A stretch of 39,916 nt of DNA from Eubacterium sp. (GTDB lineage: Bacteria > Bacillota > Clostridia > Lachnospirales > Lachnospiraceae), in contig JAFUVQ010000025.1 in assembly GCA_017477505.1 (NCBI GenBank), positions 1 through 39,916 of the forward strand. Reading direction: 5' to 3'. The notes below the pieces were generated by a model. The model saw nothing but the letters and a program-made list of their open reading frames with translations. It was not told where the DNA came from and ran no database searches. Both the position numbers and the translations under genes were made by a program. Below are positions 33,606 to 39,916 of the stretch, piece by piece (position 1 is the stretch's first letter; each line of letters begins with the position of its first letter).

Positions 33606-34042
33606 TTCAGCCCCAACTTTCTACGGAGTTCATCCGAATACATTCTGGAAACAATAATCTGTTCCCCATTTTTAAGTGTTACTCTTATCTTCCTGTTGAT
33701 ATCTGTCTTAAGACTCTTGATCATCCTCATATTAACTATACTTTGCTTGCTTATTCTGAGAAAATCATGTTCCAGCACCTGCTGCTCTATCTCATAGAGT
33801 TTTAAGTCAGATTCGAATGTTTCTTCAGCTGTATAGATAAATGTTTTTCTATCCACTGCTTCTATATACAGAATCTTTCCAATATCCAATAGGAAGGTCT
33901 CATCATCCTTATGTACTCCTATCTGCATATTGACCATTCTAAGCATAGCAATAAGCCGCTCGACATCACTGTCGAGCCGCTTAGCATGGATACTTACTTC
34001 AGTATCAGAATATTTATCATCAATATCGATTTCTATCTTCAT
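33602..34042 (-). CDS. LytTR-family DNA-binding regulator
   Basis: A 146-residue regulator. Residues 1-40 form a short helical N-terminal part, with no receiver domain. Residues 45-146 are the LytTR domain: LLDIGKILYIEAVDRKTFIYT, then FLRISKQSIVNMRMIKSL and VTLKNGEQIIVSRMYSDELRRKLG. It begins directly after the permease stop and overlaps the DUF3021 gene by 4 bases. The direct repeat at 35684-35714, upstream of the ABC genes, has the 21-base period expected for a LytTR dimer and is the likely operator. So the regulator probably controls its own operon. Confidence 0.92.
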   Translation of the reverse strand: MKIEIDIDDKYSDTEVSIHAKRLDSDVERLIAMLRMVNMQIGVHKDDETFLLDIGKILYIEAVDRKTFIYTAEETFESDLKLYEIEQQVLEHDFLRISKQSIVNMRMIKSLKTDINRKIRVTLKNGEQIIVSRMYSDELRRKLGLK

Positions 34043-34759
34043 TTATTCCAACCCTTTTTTCTTAAAAAGCCCAAGGAACAAAACCATCATAAGTGCAGCA
34101 TTGATCGCAAGGATAAGAACTGAACCGGTCGTCATTCCATCAAATGTCATCTCATCCAGAAGTCTCTTTAATTGTTCGGTATAGAAGAACTTTGCTATCT
34201 TCTTTATATTATCGTTAAACATCGAAAGCATCGGTAAAAATGCAAATACCACCATTACCGGCATCACTGCAGAAGTTGCTGCCATCTGATTTTTTGCATA
34301 TAGACCGATACACGCACCTATAAGTGCAGATAAAGCAAAACCTATAGCCATAATCAACATATAGAAAAGAATATCACTACTGTTTAACCCGGTAGCAATC
34401 ATACATGCTCCCAGCATACATATAGTCCATACATAGATGCAAACACCCAGCAGGTACTGAACAGGTTTTACATTCGCCATAATGAGAACCCTGAGAGTAT
34501 TCCTCTCTTTCTCCTCAGCAATGATAGATGCTACCGATGTAAGCGGCGCCATTCCAATATACATTACCGAGAATAGTTTTGTAAAGAAATGCTCCGGCAT
34601 ATCATCTATTTTTATAGCATGTTCAAAGATTACCGTAAGCAATGGAAACATAATAAACTGTATCAGAACCGTCTTATTCTTAAATGTGTCTATAAGCTGT
34701 TTCTTTATTATGACTAAAATATTATTTATCTTGATATTCTTTATTCCTGTATTATTCAT
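34043..34759 (-). CDS. ABC-2 type transporter permease
   Basis: About 238 residues with six membrane helices, in the compact ABC-2 layout (first helix near IQFIMFPLLTVIF, last near ILAINAALMMVLFLGLF). The cytoplasmic coupling segment EEKERNTLRVLIMANVKPVQYLLG is characteristic of the family. The start is ATG 34757-34759 with GAGGAGG 9 bases upstream; the frame extends 84 bases earlier into the ATPase gene. It lies 4 bases after the ATPase stop. It probably exports a peptide or drug together with the ATPase as a homodimer. Confidence 0.88.
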   Translation of the reverse strand: MNNTGIKNIKINNILVIIKKQLIDTFKNKTVLIQFIMFPLLTVIFEHAIKIDDMPEHFFTKLFSVMYIGMAPLTSVASIIAEEKERNTLRVLIMANVKPVQYLLGVCIYVWTICMLGACMIATGLNSSDILFYMLIMAIGFALSALIGACIGLYAKNQMAATSAVMPVMVVFAFLPMLSMFNDNIKKIAKFFYTEQLKRLLDEMTFDGMTTGSVLILAINAALMMVLFLGLFKKKGLE

Positions 34760-34763
34760 TCCA

Positions 34764-35609
34764 TTATTCCTCCTCAAGTTTTCTGCCTGTAAGTTCCAAA
34801 AAAACAGTCTCAAGTGTTGGTTCTGATGAATGAATGGTCTCAAGCAGCCCTTCCGAAAGAAGACATTCTATCTCACCTGCAGCTTCTCTATTATGTTCAA
34901 GCTCCATATCTTCTCCCGAAGCTAAATGTATCTTGATTTTCTTCTGATGATTATACCTTCTGCAGACCTCTTCAGGATTTCCATTTTCAACTATGACGCC
35001 CTCATTTAGAAGTGCTACATTATCACATAGTTTATATGCTTCTTCCATGTTGTGAGTCGTGAGAAATATAGTACAACCATCCTTCTTTTTCTCAAGAATA
35101 AGCTTATGAATCTGTTTCATCGTCTGTGGGTCAAGCCCACTGGTTGGTTCATCCAGAAAAATAAGTTCAGGCGAATGCATAAATACTCTGGCGAGACTAA
35201 GCCTGGCTCTCATTCCTTTTGAAAGTTTTGAAGCAGGTGTCTTTGCATCATTTTCCAGTCCTACTCCAGTCAAAACTTCATTTATCTTAAAATGAGGAAT
35301 ACCATAAATATCAGCAAAAATCATGAGATTATCAAAACAGGAAAGCCTCTCATAAACTCCAAACCGGTCCATCATTATACCAATATTTTTCTTGTCTGAA
35401 CCTGTCAGTGAAGCAACCGGCTTATTCATAACATTTACAGTTCCGGCATCAAATCCAAGTTGTCCTGTCAGTATCTTGATCAGTGTCGTCTTACCTGCGC
35501 CTGATGGTCCGAGCAGTCCAAATATCTCTCCATCCTCTATGTCAAAATTAATACCTGATAATACCTTCTTACCGGAAAAGCTCTTCTGAACATTTTTACA
35601 ATTAATCAT
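34764..35609 (-). CDS. ABC transporter ATP-binding protein
   Basis: A 281-residue ATPase. Walker A is GPSGAGKTT, the signature is the variant LSKGMRARL (in place of LSGGQ), Walker B is LIFLDEPTSGLD, and the switch His is in LTTHNMEEAY. It ends in LETVFLELTGRKLEEE like other export-type ATPases. The start at ATG 35607-35609 has GGAGA about 8 bases upstream. It is the first gene of the ABC-LytTR-DUF3021 operon. Such units often give immunity to, or export, antimicrobial peptides; the substrate is unknown here. Confidence 0.92.
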   Translation of the reverse strand: MINCKNVQKSFSGKKVLSGINFDIEDGEIFGLLGPSGAGKTTLIKILTGQLGFDAGTVNVMNKPVASLTGSDKKNIGIMMDRFGVYERLSCFDNLMIFADIYGIPHFKINEVLTGVGLENDAKTPASKLSKGMRARLSLARVFMHSPELIFLDEPTSGLDPQTMKQIHKLILEKKKDGCTIFLTTHNMEEAYKLCDNVALLNEGVIVENGNPEEVCRRYNHQKKIKIHLASGEDMELEHNREAAGEIECLLSEGLLETIHSSEPTLETVFLELTGRKLEEE

Positions 35610-35683
35610 GCCCGATCTCCTTTCGTATCTTGTAAGCACAAGTTACTAAAAAGACCGGGCATATTCAATAGCTCCATACATAT

Positions 35684-35714
35684 GTTGCCATATTACGAAC
35701 ATGAGTTGCCATAT
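35684..35714 (-). promoter_or_regulatory. LytTR-like operator: 10-bp direct repeat with 21-bp period
   Basis: GTTGCCATAT occurs at 35684-35693 and identically at 35705-35714, 21 bases apart (plus-strand reading). LytTR regulators bind two 9-10 bp direct repeats on one face of the helix, with GTT as a common core. The repeats lie 75-105 bases upstream of the ABC ATPase start. The repeats are seen; the role is inferred from the LytTR gene in the same operon. Confidence 0.6.
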
Positions 35715-35753
35715 ATTAATTTATAATTGGTACATCCACTGATTTTGAAATAA

Positions 35754-37022
35754 CTATTCTGCCCATGGAAGGATTATATCCGGAAGCTCCAGCATATTAA
35801 CATCCTGAAGGTCGAATACTATTCCGTTGTCTTCCAGTTCCTTCAGAAACGCATCTACAAAGACAGGGCTCGAAAAGGTCTGTAGAAAATCGAGGGTGAA
35901 TCGTCCGTTGACAGCAGATATTTCAACGGTCAGACCATTTGCTGCATTAGAAGTCCACGCCCGGAAATCACGAATGTACTGCTCAGCTTCCCTGTAGTTT
36001 GCCTTACCCACATAGCTGACCGTCGCTGTGATAACCCTGCCCGCCAACGAATTGATATAACTTGCAACCCCCAGCCGTTCCGAATCACTTTCTTTAGATA
36101 GAAGCATGCGCGTAATTCCTGCCTGAGAAGCCACTCCCATCAGCACATTTTCTTCCTGGTTCTGGGCAAAAACCATCCCACGATATGCGGTGCCCTGCCT
36201 CTCCAGGGACCAATCGCGCATTTTGTCCTTATACTCCAGCATTATTCCTCCAACCAGACTCTGATGCGCTAGTGGCGTGTGAAGGGCATTTCTCTGGTTC
36301 ACACAAAGGGTGATGCGAATAGTATCTTTGGAATCAGGATACAGCTTTGCAATGGCTCGACTTAGGAGCAAAGAAACCATGGTACCAGGACTGCCGTCAT
36401 TGTCCAAATTGAATCTCATAAATTCGGATTCCGAGATGGATATACTGTATACGGTGTGCCGGTGATCATTCTCAAGGCCCGCAGAAGTGATGAGATTCAG
36501 AGCATTGGACATTTCATTTCGAGGCGGAATCGGAAGATCGGTCCTGCTTGCCACAGGGTCTATCCACTCTTCTTCTGAAATCAGATCTCCAACCAGACGG
36601 ATGCCCTCGTCGTTCAACTTGATCTGATACCGCTCTGAACAGTAATAATACAACAATGTTCTCAGCACCTCATATGCGCCTGTTCCGTCCGTCAAGCCGT
36701 GAAATACATCCAAAATAATCCAGTTATCTTGAAAACAAAACGAGATCATATGGAAATTGGAATCCTCTGAATTCAAATCCACCCCGTTAAGAGAGTTTGT
36801 TATGACCACCGGTCGATGGTTTTCCGCAAAAATGTATTGCTCCCCCTTTTTCTGCAATTCAACGCAGAAATAAGGATATCTTTTCATAGTGGAATCCACA
36901 GCATGTCGAAGAGCATCAAAATTAATCAAGTCACGCATGCGAATCCTGATCCTGATTACACAGGGGCTTTCTTTGCTTGTCATATATAAACAGCGTAATT
37001 CTGTAAACAACTTCTGTTCCAT
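35754..37022 (-). CDS. Condensation-domain-like acyltransferase (HxxxDG) protein
   Basis: About 422 residues. It shows the condensation/acyltransferase fold: N-terminal AVDSTMKRYPYFCVELQ, the active-site FHGLTDG (His108, Asp112, Gly113), and later ITLCVNQRN and the VASYINSLAG and VSYVGK stretches typical of alcohol acetyltransferase/PapA-like proteins. These enzymes transfer acyl groups or condense thioesters with alcohols or amines. No carrier domain is attached. GGAGG lies 6 bases before the ATG at 37020-37022. Base composition looks more GC-rich than the next gene, perhaps a separate origin. It is the third gene of a unit with the other condensation-like protein and an SDR. Confidence 0.75.
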   Translation of the reverse strand: MEQKLFTELRCLYMTSKESPCVIRIRIRMRDLINFDALRHAVDSTMKRYPYFCVELQKKGEQYIFAENHRPVVITNSLNGVDLNSEDSNFHMISFCFQDNWIILDVFHGLTDGTGAYEVLRTLLYYYCSERYQIKLNDEGIRLVGDLISEEEWIDPVASRTDLPIPPRNEMSNALNLITSAGLENDHRHTVYSISISESEFMRFNLDNDGSPGTMVSLLLSRAIAKLYPDSKDTIRITLCVNQRNALHTPLAHQSLVGGIMLEYKDKMRDWSLERQGTAYRGMVFAQNQEENVLMGVASQAGITRMLLSKESDSERLGVASYINSLAGRVITATVSYVGKANYREAEQYIRDFRAWTSNAANGLTVEISAVNGRFTLDFLQTFSSPVFVDAFLKELEDNGIVFDLQDVNMLELPDIILPWAE

Positions 37023-37052
37023 TTTGTCCTCCACAAATCCTGATCATATCTA

Positions 37053-38273
37053 TCAAACCTTTTTAATCCTATGAAGTGTTAGAACCGTACAGTCTCCCAA
37101 GGTGGAAAAGCCTAAAATATTTTTCCCATACGATATTACAGGCGGAATAAATGAGAAGAAATCCAGCTTATACTCTCCATATTCTTCTGGAATATCCAGC
37201 TTTGTAAGATTAGTAACAGACATATCTTTGGTCTTCTTTCTATATCCCAGAATTGTTGCCAGAGACTTGGAAGTCTTACTTCTAAAAGAGCCTGCGTGCT
37301 CCAGATTTATAGCATCTACCAGAGTCGGCTCGAAGGATGCCATGAAGGGAAGAATAAACTCTTTGGACTGATCATCCTCCAATTTTTTCGTCATGAGTTT
37401 CTGAACCTTTATAGCATTTTCCTGAAATGATTTATTATAGTTATATGCATACTTAATGGAGATACCAGTTGCCTGATTACTCATGCATCTGTTACCGTCC
37501 TTACGATAGTCTACGGCGTAACCAACATCAGCCTTTCGACCAAGCCATCTGAGAAATGCCGTAGTAATATAAGCAGTAAATCCTATATTCCATTCCTTGC
37601 ATTTCCCTAGCATCATATTAACCTTTTCAGGCTTTATTATATATTCATCGATGGTAGACTCATGTTCTTTCCAATAGATTTCATACGCCTTATCCATATC
37701 AGAATAATTAAAGGATTTCTTCCTCTCATCCTTGTTCCACTTCTTGTTATAGGATTTGGGAACAAATGCTAGTGGTCCTAGTCTATCTCTTTGAGATTTA
37801 TCATCCAACGGGCCAGCAGAAATGAGTCTGATATTTGAGTACTCCAGCTTCTCACCAGAAAGAGCCTTCATGAAGCTCTCGATGAAATACACTAAGGATT
37901 TTCCATCTCCCCCTAAATGATGCATTAAGAAGATAATACTGCAACCTTCTTCATTCATTTCATAACAAAAAGCTTTAAGAAACTCCCCCTCCTCAATCTT
38001 AAAACGGATTTTCTCTTCTCTTTTCAGTATTTGACGCCATGATGATTCTTCGAAAAATACTTTCTGTCCTTCAAAGTTTTCATTTTCATAATATGCAGTT
38101 CCATCTTCCTCAAGTACCACTCTGCAACCTAATATTTCATAGGCCTTAGTTGCCTCTTCGAAGGCTGAGCGTAAACCATCTTTATTCACATTTCCCTTAA
38201 TATGAACACGCATAGCTATCACAATACTTACATCAAAAAGATCACTTCTTTCTGTTTCAATCATGTATCTCAT
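37053..38273 (-). CDS. Condensation-domain-like acyltransferase (HHxxxDG) protein
   Basis: About 406 residues, a second stand-alone condensation-like protein. It has the full HHLGGDG motif (118-124), N-terminal EEATKAYEILGCRVV and C-terminal FFSFIPPVISYGKNILGFST, which align in position with the other protein's ends, though overall identity looks low. The start at ATG 38271-38273 (GGAGA 9 bases upstream) overlaps the SDR stop as ATGA. The gap to the next condensation-like gene is 30 bases. The three genes are therefore almost certainly one operon. The acyl substrate cannot be told. Confidence 0.78.
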   Translation of the reverse strand: MRYMIETERSDLFDVSIVIAMRVHIKGNVNKDGLRSAFEEATKAYEILGCRVVLEEDGTAYYENENFEGQKVFFEESSWRQILKREEKIRFKIEEGEFLKAFCYEMNEEGCSIIFLMHHLGGDGKSLVYFIESFMKALSGEKLEYSNIRLISAGPLDDKSQRDRLGPLAFVPKSYNKKWNKDERKKSFNYSDMDKAYEIYWKEHESTIDEYIIKPEKVNMMLGKCKEWNIGFTAYITTAFLRWLGRKADVGYAVDYRKDGNRCMSNQATGISIKYAYNYNKSFQENAIKVQKLMTKKLEDDQSKEFILPFMASFEPTLVDAINLEHAGSFRSKTSKSLATILGYRKKTKDMSVTNLTKLDIPEEYGEYKLDFFSFIPPVISYGKNILGFSTLGDCTVLTLHRIKKV

Positions 38274-39043
38274 GCTACATATCTCCTTATCGCTTTCACC
38301 CACTGCTTCATCACAATCTTTGTTGGTGTATATTTTGAATAGATTCTAAAATAACTTGCAAAGGCTCCTGGTGTGGAAATATCCTTACCCTTTAGGCAAT
38401 CCCTCATAGCCTTTTTCACTACCTTTTCAGCACTGATCTTACCAGTATAATGTATCTTTTCGCCATCCTTCTCATCAGGAAGCATCTCCGTATCTATCCA
38501 TCCAGGACAAACACACGTTACCGTAATCCCACGACTTTTAAGCTCAACACTTACAGCCCTAGAAAGATTTTTCAGAAAAACTTTGCTGGCCGAATACATA
38601 CTTAGATAAGGATTAGGTTGAAATGAAGATGCTGACGAAACATTTATTATCTTTGCCCCTCTCTTCATATATGGAATGCAAAGCGACATAAGAGCTGCAG
38701 GAGCACTACAATTAATCTTGCAAAGTTTCTCAATATCTTCCGTACCCTGCTTATCAAAATGACCCATATATCCAATTCCAGCGTTGTTGATCAGAAATCG
38801 AACGTCATCAATATTAGCTCGTAATTCTTTCTGTATTTTCTGCTTAATGACTTCAACTCCATCTGTACTGAAATCTGCAATAACAGGACGAATGATAGAA
38901 TATTTCCTCCTAAGTTCTTCAAGTTTCTTCTCATTTCGTCCTACTGCCCATATCTCATCTATCTCGTCAGTTTTTTGTATTTCCTTGATGAATTCCTGTC
39001 CAAGTCCGCCGGTAGCACCAGTAACGATTGCAATTTTTGCCAT
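38270..39043 (-). CDS. SDR family oxidoreductase in the condensation-protein operon
   Basis: A 257-residue short-chain dehydrogenase. Cofactor motif TGATGGLGQ near residue 8, ADFSTDG, NNAGIGY, the Ser in NVSSASSF, the YSASK catalytic pair and VTCVCPGWIDTEM follow the classical order. The C-terminal 40 residues (YFRIYSKYTPTKIVMKQWVKAIRRYVA) are positively charged and amphipathic, as in membrane-associated ketoreductases and DltE-like proteins. GGGAGG precedes the ATG. It is the first gene of the unit and overlaps the next by 4 bases. A reduction step on an acyl or lipid intermediate is a reasonable inference, not shown. Confidence 0.85.
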   Translation of the reverse strand: MAKIAIVTGATGGLGQEFIKEIQKTDEIDEIWAVGRNEKKLEELRRKYSIIRPVIADFSTDGVEVIKQKIQKELRANIDDVRFLINNAGIGYMGHFDKQGTEDIEKLCKINCSAPAALMSLCIPYMKRGAKIINVSSASSFQPNPYLSMYSASKVFLKNLSRAVSVELKSRGITVTCVCPGWIDTEMLPDEKDGEKIHYTGKISAEKVVKKAMRDCLKGKDISTPGAFASYFRIYSKYTPTKIVMKQWVKAIRRYVA

Positions 39044-39180
39044 AATGCCTCCCTACTTATCTTTAAGTAATAACCTGTTTAATGTATCCTTTGTAACCAA
39101 TTTATGATTTTCCATATACAGAAGCTTTTCTGAATTCTATATATTTTGCCCTTTTCAATGTGCAAGTGGAATTTACTTCT

Positions 39181-39717
39181 CTATTTTTCTGCTATAACAT
39201 ATTCCCCGTTCTTAAACTTCGCAGAAGCCTCCGTCATCTTGAACCCTACTTTTTTCATCTCCTGTAACAAGGTATGCATGTAGAATCCATGTGTGACGAC
39301 AGCTATATCCATATCGTCATTTCTGATCAATTCTATAAATTCTTTTGCCCGTTTTCTCGTTTGCCTTCGCGTCTCTATCTGCCTTATGCCATTAATGAAC
39401 CACTGCAAACGTCCTGTCAGATTCCAAAACCAAATCGGCATGTTTATTTTACAATCAAAGCTCGATTTAAGCGGTACTTCATTTAAAAGCGGAGATTCAA
39501 GGTATTCTCCACTCGGAAACAGTAATTTAGCAGTATCCTTACTTCTAGACAATTTACTGACATATATTTTCTGATATGCAATCTGTGGAATGCTATAAGT
39601 CACATTCTTGATCGGAGAAAGATCATACTCTCTACAATCCGAATCAAATTTTGCAGATGTGCATCGCCTGCTCCAACAAAAATCCACTTCCGCATGTCTA
39701 ATAATGACTACCCTCAA
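39181..39717 (-). CDS. Histidine phosphatase family protein
   Basis: A 178-residue protein of the phosphoglycerate mutase-like superfamily. The catalytic motif is RHAEVDF at the N-terminus, with His8, followed by a second Arg in SKLSRSKDTA, a Glu in LNEVPL and the second catalytic His in VVTHGFYMHTL. It lacks the usual GxN after RHGE. It starts with TTG (39715-39717), supported by GGGAG 8 bases upstream. The IS21 element end lies only 61 bases upstream, so the native promoter may have been replaced or cut. Substrate unknown. Confidence 0.8.
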   Translation of the reverse strand: MRVVIIRHAEVDFCWSRRCTSAKFDSDCREYDLSPIKNVTYSIPQIAYQKIYVSKLSRSKDTAKLLFPSGEYLESPLLNEVPLKSSFDCKINMPIWFWNLTGRLQWFINGIRQIETRRQTRKRAKEFIELIRNDDMDIAVVTHGFYMHTLLQEMKKVGFKMTEASAKFKNGEYVIAEK

Positions 39718-39788
39718 TAGATTTTCTCCCTATATATACTTCTCAATTCCACACTGCTCTACAACATTTTTCCCAAGATGTAAAAGTC

Positions 39789-39828
39789 AATATAAAAATG
39801 TAGGAAAAATGGAATATAAAAATGTAGG
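39789..39828. repeat. IS21 terminal repeats (two copies)
   Basis: The 16-base unit AATATAAAAATGTAGG occurs twice with a 24-base period, inside the IS end. In IS21 elements such repeats are binding sites for the IstA transposase. Confidence 0.7.
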
Positions 39829-39837
39829 TTTTTCCAC

Positions 39838-39916
39838 TTATTCCTCCGCAGTTTGAACTTCCAACAAGGACCGGATATCTTTTGTTCGGTATGACGGACC
39901 CTTGATTGAAATAATG
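39838..39916 (-). CDS. istB: IstB-like ATP-binding protein of an IS21 element, C-terminal fragment
   Basis: The minus-strand frame entering the window at 39916 encodes IISIKGPSYRTKDIRSLL, then EVQTAEE and a TAA at 39838-39840. The pattern I-x-G-x-SYR-x-K/R near the C-terminus is typical of IstB, the ATP-binding helper of IS21 transposition. Only 25 residues are visible, but the adjacent terminal repeats support the call. The rest of the gene, and istA, should lie beyond the window. Confidence 0.65.
   Translation of the reverse strand, partial: IISIKGPSYRTKDIRSLLEVQTAEE

Larger units (their letters stand above)
39779..39916 (-). mobile_element. IS21-family element, one end (continues beyond the window)
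   Basis: Outward from the IstB stop lie two copies of AATATAAAAATGTAGG (39789-39804 and 39813-39828, period 24 bases), and the element appears to end at TGTAAAAGTC (39779). Multiple terminal repeats and a terminal 5'-TG are features of IS21-family elements. The target duplication cannot be checked because only one end is visible. Confidence 0.65.

Overview
The window looks like chromosomal DNA from a low-to-moderate GC, anaerobic, Gram-positive gut or rumen Clostridium relative, most likely a Lachnospiraceae. This rests on the gene set (HU, RqcP and GlmM neighbours, CarD-type regulator, ThrH, Pta, flavin reductase-rubredoxin fusion, an extra EF-G, LytTR/DUF3021 and LnrLMN-like modules), on strong GGAGG ribosome binding sites and on TTGACA/TATAAT promoters. 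The genus cannot be fixed from sequence alone. No rRNA, tRNA or CRISPR array was found.

Left end (1-3.1 kb): an accessory patch. It holds a decayed DinD-like gene, a DUF2971 gene with a frameshift in its N-terminal zinc-binding segment, and an AbiEi/AbiEii type IV toxin-antitoxin (phage abortive infection) operon with inverted repeats at its promoter.

Core block (3.2-14.6 kb): mostly housekeeping genes on the minus strand: rlmD, a CarD-family regulator, thrH, rqcP, HU, glmM, an SpoVK/CbxX-type AAA+ ATPase, then pta on the plus strand (divergent promoters), an SDR dehydrogenase and an EF-G paralogue with altered GTPase motifs.

Transport and signalling (14.8-20 kb): a five-gene operon (ABC ATPase, two ABC-2 permeases, sensor kinase, NarL-type regulator) with the same gene set as the Bacillus LnrLMN/LnrJK lipopeptide-resistance system. 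Degenerate repeats lie between the kinase and regulator genes.

Unknown block (20-29.2 kb): a membrane-anchored protein with a structured leader, a 1381-residue helical protein of unknown function, a flavin reductase-rubredoxin, two lipoproteins, a P-loop kinase-like protein and a small unknown protein. A structured dispersed repeat sits at 25.45-25.57 kb and has an internally deleted relative at 4.84-4.91 kb.

Right part (29.3-39.9 kb): an OmpR/HisKA two-component system and an exported acidic protein share a promoter architecture, so the exported protein is probably a target. Next come a small unknown gene and an ABC transporter-LytTR-DUF3021 operon with a LytTR-like direct-repeat operator. 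Then there is an SDR plus two stand-alone condensation/acyltransferase-like proteins, which may form a small uncharacterised biosynthetic operon. A histidine phosphatase gene and the end of an IS21-family element (IstB C-terminus plus terminal repeats) close the window.
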